Below, one piece after another: positions 7,831 to 17,441 of a stretch of 64,000 bases of DNA (positions are counted from its first letter, which is position 1; the number at the start of each line of letters is the position of its first letter). The notes beneath the pieces were generated by a model. That model was not told where the DNA came from, did no database searches, and saw only the letters and a program-made list of their open reading frames with translations. The DNA is from an uncultured Clostridia bacterium (lineage in GTDB: Bacteria > Bacillota > Clostridia > Oscillospirales > Acutalibacteraceae), in assembly GCA_944384925.1 (NCBI GenBank), contig CALWVF010000007.1, forward strand, positions 58,341-122,340, in the 5' to 3' direction. Made by a program: the position numbers and the translations under genes.

Positions 7831-8530
7831 TTTTCACTAATTTAAATATTGATGTTTTGTCTTCAATTCTGAATTTGTCAAGTGATGATGTTTTTAAAAT
7901 AAAAAATTATTCAAAGATGTTTCTAAAGAATTTGAAGATTGTGAAGAACTTCAAGAAGAGTTTAAAAAATCATATAAATTAATCTAAAGTTTGAGTTGTA
8001 AGTTTATGGAAATTTTAAAAATAAACCCTTACGAGTATAAATGGACATCTTATTATTACACATCCTTAGGGAACGACATTATCGAAATTAAATTAAAAAA
8101 GATAGTTTCTTAACGCCCAAAAAGATTGTAAGTACTGTTAATATCGGAAATCTACATAAATATTAATTTATTTCATTTCTCTTATGCCACACCAGATCAT
8201 CCAATACCTGGATACAATTCGCATTCAATGCTAAAAATTAATTAGTTTTCTTTTTGAGCGCGTCTTTGGCTTCTAGGCATCTATTTGTACTCCCTATTCC
8301 AGTAAAAAGCTTCAGCGCGCAAGTCGCACTCAAGGTTTTGTTTTCTATAAAGCCAACCAAATGTGTTCTGCCTTATGTCTCTAGCAGCACATCGTTCCAA
8401 TTGAATTTAGGTATAAGCAGATTACTTAGTTGTACGGCTTTTTCTTTTGTGTATACAGTTGAACCAAATCCCTATTGTTAACTCTACTTATTGTTTTTAA
8501 GATAATTTTAGTTCGCTATTTATATACAAT
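7831..8530. other. 700-bp region without a convincing gene
   Basis: No ORF with a ribosome binding site or recognisable product. Short open stretches exist (for example a lysine/glutamate-rich tail in one plus frame ending near 7985), but they are bounded by stops and look like debris. A decayed copy of the tRNA-Leu/terminator unit lies at about 8254-8350. Confidence 0.6.
8254..8350 (+). pseudogene. Decayed tRNA-Leu plus terminator copy
   Basis: The segment from about 8311 (AGCTTCAGCGCGC...) matches the tRNA-Leu terminator at 7797 over about 38 nt with about nine differences. The similarity extends upstream: CCAG lies at the same distance from the stem, and CGCGT-TGG-TTC-AGG blocks recall the tRNA D and anticodon arms. 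The T arm and variable arm are partly lost. The match is by eye; no functional tRNA can fold from it. Confidence 0.4.
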
Positions 8531-8564
8531 TAATGTTCGATACAAATACAGGTATCGAACATTA
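8531..8564 (-). terminator. Terminator of the nucleoside operon (after pdp)
   Basis: A perfect 13-bp stem (TAATGTTCGATAC / GTATCGAACATTA) with an 8-nt loop lies just past the pdp stop and ends the long deo/nup unit. Confidence 0.75.
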
Positions 8565-8572
8565 ATTATTTA

Positions 8573-9895
8573 CTAATATTTTTCTGTGCAAGAATTTGTT
8601 ACTCTTGCATATATTATCGGCATATTATTTGGTTTTTCCTTTGAAATATTTATTGAGTCTAACAACATATCTTTGCCTCTAGATATTTTATCAGTTGTAG
8701 AAGCATATAAAGTTGCTATTTTATCTCCTACTTTTACATAATCCCCAACTTTTCTATTTAAAACTATACCAGCATTATAATCTATAGTACTCTCCTTTGT
8801 TTCCCTTCCAGCTCCCAGCATCATTGATGCTATTCCACATTTTTCCGTATCCATTGAATAAATATATCCTTCTTTATTTGACAATACTTCTTCTCTTAAA
8901 TTTGACTTAATGAAGTTGTTTTGATTTTCAATTACAGATATATCTCCACCTTGTGCAATTATCATTTCTTTAAATTTACTAAACGCTCTTCCAGATTCAA
9001 GTGATTCTTTAGCCAATTTATAACAAACACTTAAATCTCCTTTATTAGCAAGGTAAAGCATATTAGCAGCTAAGTCTATGCATATTCCCGTTAAATCCTC
9101 CGGACCATTATTTTTAAGGACATTGCAGACTTCAACAATCTCTAGTGAATTACCAATTGCGTTCCCTAAAGGTTTATCCATATTAGTTACCAACGCAATA
9201 GTTTTCCTTCCAACATTTTCTCCTATTGAAACCATACACTCTGCTAGTTCTAAAGCATCATCTATATTCTTCATAAATGCGCCACTACCAGCTTTCACAT
9301 CTAATAATATGCAATCTGCACCAGATGCAATTTTTTTACTCATAATGCTTGATGCTATTAATGGTATACTTTCAACTGTTGCAGTAACATCCCTTAAAGC
9401 ATATAATTTTTTATCTGCTGGAACTATATTCCCAGATTGGCCTATAATACTAATCCCTATTTCTTTCACTATATCAAAAAATTTATCTCTGTCTATAGTT
9501 GTAGATATGCCAGGAATTGATTCAATTTTATCAATAGTCCCACCTGTATGGCCTAAGCTCCTTCCAGACATTTTTGCCACAGGTACACCGCAGGAAGCTA
9601 CCATAGATGAAATAATTAATGTTGTTTTATCCCCTACACCACCAGTACTATGCTTATCTACCTTTATTCCAGGAATAGACGATAAATCAATTATTTCCCC
9701 TGATTTGGCCATAGACATTGTTAAATTAGAAGTTTCTAAGGGATTCATTCCTTTAAAATATATCGCCATCAACAATGAAGAAACTTGATAATCAGGTATA
9801 TTCCCCTTAACATATCCATCAACAAAATATTCTATTTCTTCCTTAGATAATTCTTTACCATCTCTTTTTTTCGCTATTATATCATACATTCTCAT
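8573..9895 (-). CDS. pdp: Pyrimidine-nucleoside phosphorylase
   Basis: Phosphorolysis of uridine, thymidine and deoxyuridine to base plus (deoxy)ribose-1-phosphate. I start at ATG 9895 (440 aa, MRMYDIIAKKRDG) because AGGTGA lies 5 nt upstream; a GTG at 9904 is the alternative. The family signature SGRSLGHTGGTIDKIE and the phosphate-binding DKHSTGGVGDKT are intact. Catalytic His and Lys regions (HSTGG; SSIMSKKIASG) are present. It is the last gene of the nucleoside operon, 16 nt behind deoC, and a strong terminator follows. Length is normal for the family. Confidence 0.93.
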   Translation of the reverse strand: MRMYDIIAKKRDGKELSKEEIEYFVDGYVKGNIPDYQVSSLLMAIYFKGMNPLETSNLTMSMAKSGEIIDLSSIPGIKVDKHSTGGVGDKTTLIISSMVASCGVPVAKMSGRSLGHTGGTIDKIESIPGISTTIDRDKFFDIVKEIGISIIGQSGNIVPADKKLYALRDVTATVESIPLIASSIMSKKIASGADCILLDVKAGSGAFMKNIDDALELAECMVSIGENVGRKTIALVTNMDKPLGNAIGNSLEIVEVCNVLKNNGPEDLTGICIDLAANMLYLANKGDLSVCYKLAKESLESGRAFSKFKEMIIAQGGDISVIENQNNFIKSNLREEVLSNKEGYIYSMDTEKCGIASMMLGAGRETKESTIDYNAGIVLNRKVGDYVKVGDKIATLYASTTDKISRGKDMLLDSINISKEKPNNMPIIYARVTNSCTEKY

Positions 9896-9911
9896 AACAA
9901 TCACCTAATAA

Positions 9912-10574
9912 TTATTTCGAACTATCATTAATTGCAACTAAGTTAATAATCCTACTTGTACCTAGCCGTTCTGCACCTAAAGAAATAAATTGTTCTGCGT
10001 CTTTTAATGTTTTAATTCCTCCTGCAGCCTTTATTTTTAAATGATTTCCAACATGTTTAGAAAAAAGTTTTATATCATCAAAGGTAGCTCCTGATTTTGA
10101 AAAACCTGTAGAAGTTTTTATAAAATCTGCGCCAGAGTTAGTTACTACTTTACACATCATTATTTTTTCTTCTTCTGTCAACAAACATGTTTCTATAATT
10201 ACCTTTAACACTTTTTTATCGCATACATTTTTTATTTTCTTTATTTCATTTTCCACTTCATAAAATTTTTTACTTTTTATTAAACCAATATTAACAACCA
10301 TATCAAGTTCATCTGCACCATTACTTATTGCATCCCCACATTCAAATATTTTAGATTCTGTTGTTGAATAACCATTAGGAAATCCTATAACAGTGCAAAT
10401 TGCTAGTTTATTATTTACATATTCTTTGGCGTCTTTTACATAACATGGAGGAATACAAGCAGAAGCAACTCCATACTTCATACCTTCATCGCATATTCGC
10501 TTTATATCTTCCCAAGTAGCTGTTTGAGATAATAATGTATGGTCAACAGCCTTTAGCATTCTATTTAAGTCCAT
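9912..10574 (-). CDS. deoC: Deoxyribose-phosphate aldolase
   Basis: 220 aa, class I aldolase. It cleaves 2-deoxyribose-5-phosphate to glyceraldehyde-3-phosphate and acetaldehyde. The Schiff-base lysine lies in [15 protein letters not shown], the second conserved lysine in [10 protein letters not shown], and LDMVVNIG is the early conserved strand. It sits between the nucleoside permease genes and pdp, completing the path from imported deoxynucleosides to central metabolism. Confidence 0.95.
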   Translation of the reverse strand: MDLNRMLKAVDHTLLSQTATWEDIKRICDEGMKYGVASACIPPCYVKDAKEYVNNKLAICTVIGFPNGYSTTESKIFECGDAISNGADELDMVVNIGLIKSKKFYEVENEIKKIKNVCDKKVLKVIIETCLLTEEEKIMMCKVVTNSGADFIKTSTGFSKSGATFDDIKLFSKHVGNHLKIKAAGGIKTLKDAEQFISLGAERLGTSRIINLVAINDSSK

Positions 10575-10602
10575 AAACGTAATCTCCTATATTATAGCAG
10601 TA

Positions 10603-11526
10603 TTATCTACTACCTTTTTCATAAGGAACTCCATCTGCCTTAGGTGCAACTGAACGTCCAACAAATAATATTAAAACAATTATAGTTAAAATATAAGGTA
10701 GCATTGCTAATATTTCAGATGGTATAGCAAAGTTGCTACCACCTAATACTATTACTAATGCTTGAGCAAATCCAAATAGTAAACATGCACCATACGCCCC
10801 AAATGGTGTCCATTTACCAAATATAACTGCAGCTAGTGCTATAAATCCTTGACCACTTATTACAACTGGCGTAAATTGTGAAACTACAGCCAGTGTCATG
10901 GCAGCTCCACCGAATCCTGCAAAAATTCCTGAAATAATAACACAAATGTATCTTATAAGATAAACATTAACACCTAATGTATCTGCTGCTGCTGGATGTT
11001 CACCAACTGATAAAATTCTAAGGCCCCATTTTGTTTTATAAAATATAAACCATAATAAGCTTGCTAAAATAAAAGCTAGTACCACTGTTACATCTACATT
11101 TAAGCTAGAAAATATTGTGTCAGATAATCCATTACTTCCAAAAATTTTAGGTAATTTATATGGTACCGGGCTTGTCATAGTGGCTCCATTAAATGTAAGC
11201 CTAGATAAAAACAAAGCTAACCCTGGACCAATTAGATTTATTGATATTCCAACTATTGTTTGATCTGCTTTAAATGATATAGATGCTATAGCCAATAGTA
11301 ATGCTAAACAACCTCCTGACAATCCAGCTGCAAAAAAGCCTAGCCATGGATCTCCTACATAGTATCCAACCAATGCACCAGCAAATGCTCCTATCGTCAT
11401 CATTCCTTCAATTCCAAGATTGACAACACCAGACCTCTCAGATATTACACCACCCATAGCTCCAAAAACCAATGGAGTAGAATACATAAGCGTAATACCT
11501 ATTATAATTATAATTTTAGTTAGCAT
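10603..11526 (-). CDS. nupQ: Nucleoside ABC transporter permease (NupQ-type)
   Basis: Polytopic permease of the BPD_transp_2 family, second of two in the BMP-type nucleoside transporter. I start at ATG 11526 (307 aa, MLTKIIIIIG), which overlaps the nupP stop. Conserved stretches are MGGVISERSGVVNLGIEGMM near the N-terminus and the coupling-loop region GEHPAAADTLGVNVYLIRY. It pairs with the upstream permease and the double ATPase. The longer frame to 11556 lies inside nupP and is less likely. Confidence 0.9.
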   Translation of the reverse strand: MLTKIIIIIGITLMYSTPLVFGAMGGVISERSGVVNLGIEGMMTIGAFAGALVGYYVGDPWLGFFAAGLSGGCLALLLAIASISFKADQTIVGISINLIGPGLALFLSRLTFNGATMTSPVPYKLPKIFGSNGLSDTIFSSLNVDVTVVLAFILASLLWFIFYKTKWGLRILSVGEHPAAADTLGVNVYLIRYICVIISGIFAGFGGAAMTLAVVSQFTPVVISGQGFIALAAVIFGKWTPFGAYGACLLFGFAQALVIVLGGSNFAIPSEILAMLPYILTIIVLILFVGRSVAPKADGVPYEKGSR

Positions 11527-12646
11527 TCTTTTTCCCCACTTTCTTTTCAAATACATTTGCTAATTGTGGTATAAGTCTAGTTAATGCAACAAAAAATACT
11601 ATTGTACCTATCATTATATTTATAATTTCAGACGGTACTCCAACTTCAGATTGCACTGATTGGCCACCATAAATTAACCCGCTAAATAACAATCCTGCAA
11701 ATATACATCCTATTGGTGAGCTGTTTGCTATAAGAGCTACTGATAATCCATTTAATCCGTTACCCTCAAAAACTGATATTGTCGATATATTATGCGGCGA
11801 CATACCCGTAATTGTTAATGCTCCTGCCAAGCCTGAAAGTGCACCTGCAATAAGCATCGAATGTAGTATATTCTTTTTAACATCTATACCTGCAAACTCT
11901 GATGCATGATTATTAAGACCTACTGCTCTAAGCTCAAAGCCTTTAGTAGTTTTTAATAAGAAAAATGATATAAAGATAGCTAAAACTATAGCAATGATTA
12001 TTCCATAATTCAAATCTGTTCTTAACAATATATCTGATAAAAATGAGTTGTTTTTTAAATATGCAATACCAGCTCTAGATGTTTTCCATTTATATAAAAC
12101 CTGGGTAAATGACGATTCATTTATAACATATGTACCTGTTGTGTTTGGCTTATGAAATACACTTGTATTTGCAATAAAATTAGACATATATAAAGCAATC
12201 CAATTAAGCATAATACTTGTAATAACTTCATGTATTCCAAATTTAGATTTTAAAAGCCCCACAATTCCTCCATATAAGGCTCCTGCAATCATTCCTGAAA
12301 AAATTACAAGTGGAACTTGAATATATGGAACAAAATCAAATTGTATACCCATTATTACTGCAAAAATTGTTCCCATTATGTATTGGCCTTCTGCTCCTAT
12401 ATTAAATAGCCCTGTTTTAAATGCAAATGCAACACTCAGTCCTGTTAATATTATTGGTGTAGACTTTATAATAACATTAGCTATAGACTTTGGCCGAGAA
12501 AAAACCCCATTAAACATAACATTTATTGTTTGAATTGAATTGTACCCTGCTAAAGACAATATTATAGAAGCCACAAAAAATCCACATAATATTGCTATTA
12601 TAGTAGATGTAATAGGCTTTCTTAATATTTTAATTATTAACTGCAT
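11516..12646 (-). CDS. nupP: Nucleoside ABC transporter permease (NupP-type)
   Basis: 376 aa, about 8-9 membrane segments. The N-terminal GYNSIQTINVMFNGVFS and AFKTGLFNIGAEGQYIMG stretches are typical of YufP/NupP permeases, and FELRAVGLNNHASEFAGID is the coupling loop. The start overlaps the end of the ATPase gene by 17 nt and the end overlaps nupQ, so all three transporter subunits are translationally coupled. It is inferred to import nucleosides from its enzyme neighbours. Confidence 0.92.
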   Translation of the reverse strand: MQLIIKILRKPITSTIIAILCGFFVASIILSLAGYNSIQTINVMFNGVFSRPKSIANVIIKSTPIILTGLSVAFAFKTGLFNIGAEGQYIMGTIFAVIMGIQFDFVPYIQVPLVIFSGMIAGALYGGIVGLLKSKFGIHEVITSIMLNWIALYMSNFIANTSVFHKPNTTGTYVINESSFTQVLYKWKTSRAGIAYLKNNSFLSDILLRTDLNYGIIIAIVLAIFISFFLLKTTKGFELRAVGLNNHASEFAGIDVKKNILHSMLIAGALSGLAGALTITGMSPHNISTISVFEGNGLNGLSVALIANSSPIGCIFAGLLFSGLIYGGQSVQSEVGVPSEIINIMIGTIVFFVALTRLIPQLANVFEKKVGKKNAN

Positions 12647-14171
12647 CCTGTTTTCCTCCTGCCATTAAAAAACCTATATGGTTTTCATCGACCGTACCTT
12701 GTTTAAAAGTTCCTACAATCTGACCAGAATAAATTACTGATATTGTATCAGACAAGTTCATAATTTCATCAAGTTCTAGTGATATTAATAGTATAGCTTT
12801 TCCTTTATCTCTTAATTCTACTAGCGTTTTATGAATGTATTCAATTGCTCCAACGTCCAAACCTCTTGTTGGTTGTACTGCTATAAGTAAATCCGGATGA
12901 TTTGCAACTTCTCTTGCTATAATAACCTTTTGCTGATTTCCGCCTGAAAGCTCCCTAACTAAAATATTTTCACAATGTTCTGGCCTTATTTTATAATCTT
13001 GTATTTTTTGTTTTATAAATTCATCTATTTTTTTATTATTTATAATTCCTTTATTAGAATATGGCTGTTTTCTGTATTTTTCCAGAACAGAATTTTCAGC
13101 TACTGTAAAGTCTAAAACTAACCCACATTTTTGTCTATCCTCATGAATAGTGGAAATACCATTATCTATTACATTCCTTGGATTAGTATTTTGTATCTCA
13201 TTACCATTAATTTTAATTGTTCCCGAGGAAACCTTCCTTAGACATGTAATTGCTTCTACTAACTCCTTTTGTCCATTACCATCTATCCCAGCAATACCAA
13301 GAATTTCTCCCCTTCTTATTTTAAGAGATAAATCTTTTATTACACTCAATTTTCTGTCATCTTCAACAGTTATATTATCTATATCAAAAACAATTTCTCC
13401 TGGCTCTGCTGGAGATTTTTCAACTATCAAGTTTACTTTATGACCAACCATCATATTAGCTAAATCTGATTGTTCAACATCTGTAACTTTAACTGTATCT
13501 ATATATTTGCCTTTTCTAATAATAGTGCACTCTTCAGCTGATTCTTTTATTTCTTTTAATTTATGAGTAATAATTATAATTGTTTTTCCATCTTTTATTA
13601 AGTTTCCCATAATACAAATTAATTCTTTTATTTCTAATGGGGTTAACACAGCAGTTGGTTCATCAAGTATTAATAAATCTACTCCTCTATATAATGCTTT
13701 TAATATCTCTACTCTTTGTTGCATTCCAACAGAAATATCCTCTATCTTTGCATCTGGGTCAACATCTAGTCCATATTTTTTAACAATAGATTTTATTTCA
13801 TTTTTGGCTTTAGACATATTTAATACACCAAATTTATTGCTAACTTCTTTACCTAATATAATATTTTGCGTAACTGTAAAATTATCGACAAGCATAAAAT
13901 GTTGATGCACCATGCCTACTCCATGGCTAATTGCTATATTAGGATTTTTTATGTTAACCTTCTCACCATTCAAATAAATTTCCCCACAATCTGGTTGATA
14001 TAAACCATACAAAATATTCATTAAAGTACTTTTACCTGCTCCATTTTCCCCTAAGATAGCATGTATAGTACCTTTTTTTACATCTAATTGAACATCATCT
14101 AAAGCTTGATATGCTCCAAACACTTTTTTAATTCCTCGCATTTGTACTGCATATTCTTTGCTAATACCCAT
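12630..14171 (-). CDS. nupO: Nucleoside ABC transporter ATPase, two fused ATP-binding domains
   Basis: 513 aa with two ABC domains. The N-terminal domain has Walker A GENGAGKST, a relaxed signature (ISVGMQQRVEIL) and Walker B LLILDEPTAVL. The C-terminal domain has a degenerate P-loop (GIDGNGQKE), a proper signature (LSGGNQQKV) and a Walker B region reading LLIAVQPTRGLD, lacking the usual acidic Asp-Glu pair. This asymmetry is normal in the carbohydrate/nucleoside (RbsA/YufO) class, where one site is catalytic. Together with nupP/nupQ and three BMP lipoproteins it forms the importer. Confidence 0.93.
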   Translation of the reverse strand: MGISKEYAVQMRGIKKVFGAYQALDDVQLDVKKGTIHAILGENGAGKSTLMNILYGLYQPDCGEIYLNGEKVNIKNPNIAISHGVGMVHQHFMLVDNFTVTQNIILGKEVSNKFGVLNMSKAKNEIKSIVKKYGLDVDPDAKIEDISVGMQQRVEILKALYRGVDLLILDEPTAVLTPLEIKELICIMGNLIKDGKTIIIITHKLKEIKESAEECTIIRKGKYIDTVKVTDVEQSDLANMMVGHKVNLIVEKSPAEPGEIVFDIDNITVEDDRKLSVIKDLSLKIRRGEILGIAGIDGNGQKELVEAITCLRKVSSGTIKINGNEIQNTNPRNVIDNGISTIHEDRQKCGLVLDFTVAENSVLEKYRKQPYSNKGIINNKKIDEFIKQKIQDYKIRPEHCENILVRELSGGNQQKVIIAREVANHPDLLIAVQPTRGLDVGAIEYIHKTLVELRDKGKAILLISLELDEIMNLSDTISVIYSGQIVGTFKQGTVDENHIGFLMAGGKQDAVNN

Positions 14172-14239
14172 CTAAGTTCCTCCTATAAATTGCAGAAAAA
14201 GCAGAGAGGATAAGATACTTACCTCTCTATTTAAATTTA

Positions 14240-15280
14240 CTATAAACTTGATTTAAATTTTTCAAAGCTTTGCTTATTATATGGTGGTATAATTTCATCA
14301 TTTATAATTTTTTTCTCTAATTCCATAGCATCATTATACACACCAGGATCCATATTTGGATTATTTTCAGGAATTCCAACACAATTTTCCTTTAACCCAT
14401 AAGTTAAAGTTTGGCCACCTATTTCTTTTCCATTTATAAAATCTGTTGAAATAATGTCAACTGCATTACAAACTAATTTAAGTGCTGACGTTAAAACATT
14501 ATTAGGAGCTAACCTAGATTGGTCATTATCTACACCTATTGCAAACTTATTTGCATCTTTAGCTGCCTCTATGACACCTATCCCTGCTCCACCTGCTGCA
14601 TGAAATATAATGTCACAACCATCTGATAACATTTTTGAGGCTGTTGCTTTTGCTTTTGGTGTATCTCCAAAACTTTCTATATATTGCACTGCAACATTGA
14701 TGTCTTTACCTAATTCTTTCGATGCATATGCTACACCTGCTCTATAACCATATTCAAATTGACCTATAACATTACCCTCTATTCCACCAATAAATCCTAC
14801 ACTATTGGTTTTTGTTGTTTTTCCTGCTATATATCCTACTATAAATGCTGATTCTTGAGCTCTAAACATTACACCAGTTACATTAGATGGAGTTTCATCA
14901 TATGAATAATCAACTATTGCATAATTTAAATCTGGATTAGTTGAGGATGCTGTAATAACACTATCTGCCATTACAAAGCCTAATGCCCATATTAAGTCAC
15001 ATCCTTGGTCAGCTAATTTATCCAAATTTGTTAGATAATCTGTTGCTTGATTTGATTCTAGATATGTAACTTTCGTTCCTGTTTCACTAGACAAGGCCTG
15101 CAATCCTTGCCATGCAGAAGAATTATATGATTCATCGTTTACCCCACCTAAATTTGTAACCATTGCAACTGTGACTTGGTTATTTTCATTTTTATTTGAA
15201 GCATTTGTGCATCCAATAATAGTACTAAATATTGTAATTGTCAATAAAACAGCTATTACCTTTTTCATATTTTCCTCCAA
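14240..15280 (-). CDS. bmp: BMP-family nucleoside-binding lipoprotein, third copy
   Basis: 346 aa. A lipoprotein signal (about residues 5-24) ends in STIIGC, so the mature protein starts at Cys. The BMP fold (PnrA/Med) shows VTNLGGVNDESYNSSAWQG, GYRAGVAYA and FHAAGGAGIGVIEAA. It is closest to the copy directly upstream, sharing long identical stretches, so the copies are tandem duplicates. It would capture purine or pyrimidine nucleosides outside the membrane and pass them to NupOPQ. The leucine-rich C-terminal tail is conserved. Confidence 0.9.
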   Translation of the reverse strand: MEENMKKVIAVLLTITIFSTIIGCTNASNKNENNQVTVAMVTNLGGVNDESYNSSAWQGLQALSSETGTKVTYLESNQATDYLTNLDKLADQGCDLIWALGFVMADSVITASSTNPDLNYAIVDYSYDETPSNVTGVMFRAQESAFIVGYIAGKTTKTNSVGFIGGIEGNVIGQFEYGYRAGVAYASKELGKDINVAVQYIESFGDTPKAKATASKMLSDGCDIIFHAAGGAGIGVIEAAKDANKFAIGVDNDQSRLAPNNVLTSALKLVCNAVDIISTDFINGKEIGGQTLTYGLKENCVGIPENNPNMDPGVYNDAMELEKKIINDEIIPPYNKQSFEKFKSSL

Positions 15281-15300
15281 AAATAAACTTATAATTATAC

Positions 15301-16341
15301 TTATAAAGTTAATTTATATTCATCATATTCTTGCCTATTAGAAGGTGGCTGAATAAAACCATCTACAATCTTTTGCTTTAGTTTCATAGCATCTTCATAA
15401 ATTTTTGGATCCATATTAGGGTTACTATCTGGTATCCCTACACAGTCTTCTTTTAATCCAAATGTTAAAGTTTTTCCTCCTATATTTTCTCCATTGATAA
15501 AGTCCTTTGATATTATATCAACTGCATTTCCTACAAGTTTAAGCGAGGATGTTAAAACATTTTCAGGTGCTAAAGAAATTTGGTCCTTATCTACACCTAT
15601 AACATATTTGTTAGCATCTTTAGCTGCTTCTATAACACCTACTCCTGCTCCTCCAGCTGCATGGAATATAATATCGCACCCATCTAACAACATCTTTGAA
15701 GCTGTAGCCTTAGCCTTTGCTGTATCTCCAAAACTTTCTATATATTGCGATGAGACTAATATTTCTTTGCCCAACTCTTTAGATGCATAATCGACACCTG
15801 CTTTGTAACCATATTCAAATTGTACATTAACATCATTTTCTATGCCTCCTACAAAACCTACTTGATTTGATTTTGTTGTCTTTCCAGCTATATATCCTAC
15901 TAAAAACGACGACTCCTGAGCTCTAAACATTACTCCCGTTACATTTGATGGTGTTTCTTCATAGGAATAATCCACTATAGCATAATTTATATCTGGATTA
16001 TTTGAAGAAGCTGTTATAATGCTATCTGCCATTCCAAACCCTATGGCCCATATTAAATTACAATTTTGATCTGCTAACTTATCTAGATTTGTTAAGTAAT
16101 CTGTAGCTTGATTTGACTCTAAATAAGTGACTTTAACTCCTGTCTCATCTGATAATCTTTGTAACCCTTCCCATGCAGAGGAGTTAAACGATTCATCATT
16201 TACACCCCCAGAGTTAGTAACCATAGCTACAATAAATTCATCATTTCCATTATCCTTAGTATTTGTTGAACAACCAGCAAATGCTAATAGTGATAATATC
16301 AATAATAATGCTATTAATATTTTTTTCATCTTTACCTCCAT
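15301..16341 (-). CDS. bmp: BMP-family nucleoside-binding lipoprotein, second copy
   Basis: 346 aa, with the clearest lipobox of the three (LLAFAGC). The ligand-site segments are VTNSGGVNDESFNSSAW, GYKAGVDYA and FHAAGGAGVGVIEAA, with GVDKDQ near the C-terminal lobe. In PnrA-type proteins the Asn/Asp and Phe of the first segment stack against the nucleoside. Only about 20 nt separate it from the next copy. Small differences in binding-lobe residues could broaden the substrate range. Confidence 0.9.
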   Translation of the reverse strand: MEVKMKKILIALLLILSLLAFAGCSTNTKDNGNDEFIVAMVTNSGGVNDESFNSSAWEGLQRLSDETGVKVTYLESNQATDYLTNLDKLADQNCNLIWAIGFGMADSIITASSNNPDINYAIVDYSYEETPSNVTGVMFRAQESSFLVGYIAGKTTKSNQVGFVGGIENDVNVQFEYGYKAGVDYASKELGKEILVSSQYIESFGDTAKAKATASKMLLDGCDIIFHAAGGAGVGVIEAAKDANKYVIGVDKDQISLAPENVLTSSLKLVGNAVDIISKDFINGENIGGKTLTFGLKEDCVGIPDSNPNMDPKIYEDAMKLKQKIVDGFIQPPSNRQEYDEYKLTL

Positions 16342-16374
16342 ACATCCTTTTTTATTTTACGTCTAAATTCATTA

Positions 16375-17439
16375 TTATAAAATTGATTTATAAGTATTGT
16401 AAGCTTCTTTAGTATCTGGTGGAATTATATCCCCATCCATAATCTTTTGTTGTATCTCTAATACGTTTTCATAAACTTCTAAAGACAAATTAGGATTATT
16501 TTCAGGAATTCCTATACATCCATCTTTAAGTCCATATACCATTGTTTTCCCTGAAATATCTTCGCCCAACATCATTGATTGAGAAACTAATTTAACTGCT
16601 TCTCCAACATTTTTTATTGCGGATGTTAAAACATTGTTAGGTGCTAAATATGCCTGATCTCTATCAACACCAATAGCAAATTTATTTGCCTCTTTAGCTG
16701 CTTCTATAACACCTACTCCTGCTCCTCCTGCCGCATGAAATACAATATCACACCCGTCAAACATCATTTTTGAAGTAGTGGCCTTCGCTTTAGTTGCATC
16801 ACTAAATGTTTCTATATATTGAATATCTGTTTTTATATTTTTGCCTAGCTCTTTAGCCGCATAATCTACACCAGCTCTGTATCCATACTCAAATTGCCTA
16901 ATAATATTTCCTTCTATACCTCCAACAAAACCTACTTTATCTGTTTTTGTTGTTTTTCCAGCTATATATCCTACTAAAAATGCTGTTTCTTCCGACCTAA
17001 ACATCACTCCAGTTACATTATCTGGAGTGTTTTCTCCATATGAATTATCCACTATTGCATATTTTATATCTGGATTAGATTTAGATGCATTAAGTATTGA
17101 ATCTGACATAGAAAAACCTATTGCCCACACTAAATCACAATTTTGATCTGCAAATGAATCTAAATTTGTTGTATAATCAGTTGTTTGCTTTGATTCTATA
17201 TAGCTTATTTTTGCTCCTGTATCTTCAGATAAACTCTGCAGTCCTTCCCAAGCAGATGTATTAAATGATTGATCATTTATGCCACCAGTGTCTGTGACCA
17301 TTCCTATTGAAAATTGATAGTTTGAGGATTTACTATCTGAGACACATCCTGCAAATAAACTCGTTAAGATAAAAACAAGTATAATTAGTGATGCTACTTT
17401 TTTCATTCTATTTCCTCCAATGTATACCTGATTAAACAA
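16375..17439 (-). CDS. bmp: BMP-family nucleoside-binding lipoprotein, first copy
   Basis: 354 aa as drawn. An internal ATG at residue 12 (MKKVASLIILV), with AGGAAAT ahead of it, is the likelier start because the signal peptide then has normal length. The lipobox is LFAGC. Conserved segments are VTDTGGINDQSFNTSAWEG, GYRAGVDYAAKELG and FHAAGGAGVGVIEAA. It is the most diverged of the three, with Asp-Thr-Gly where the others have Asn-Leu/Ser-Gly in the first ligand segment. It follows deoD immediately and leads the transporter block. Confidence 0.9.
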   Translation of the reverse strand: MFNQVYIGGNRMKKVASLIILVFILTSLFAGCVSDSKSSNYQFSIGMVTDTGGINDQSFNTSAWEGLQSLSEDTGAKISYIESKQTTDYTTNLDSFADQNCDLVWAIGFSMSDSILNASKSNPDIKYAIVDNSYGENTPDNVTGVMFRSEETAFLVGYIAGKTTKTDKVGFVGGIEGNIIRQFEYGYRAGVDYAAKELGKNIKTDIQYIETFSDATKAKATTSKMMFDGCDIVFHAAGGAGVGVIEAAKEANKFAIGVDRDQAYLAPNNVLTSAIKNVGEAVKLVSQSMMLGEDISGKTMVYGLKDGCIGIPENNPNLSLEVYENVLEIQQKIMDGDIIPPDTKEAYNTYKSIL

Positions 17440-17441
17440 AT

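Noticed and set aside
7662..7982. 106-aa open frame across tRNA-Leu
   Set aside because: It runs through the tRNA and its terminator, starts within the -35 box and has no RBS; it is a common false ORF.
8254..8481. 75-aa plus frame in the gene desert
   Set aside because: No RBS, and it overlaps the decayed tRNA-Leu/terminator copy.
9078..9788. 236-aa plus frame opposite pdp
   Set aside because: Antisense shadow of a conserved gene, no RBS, no recognisable product.
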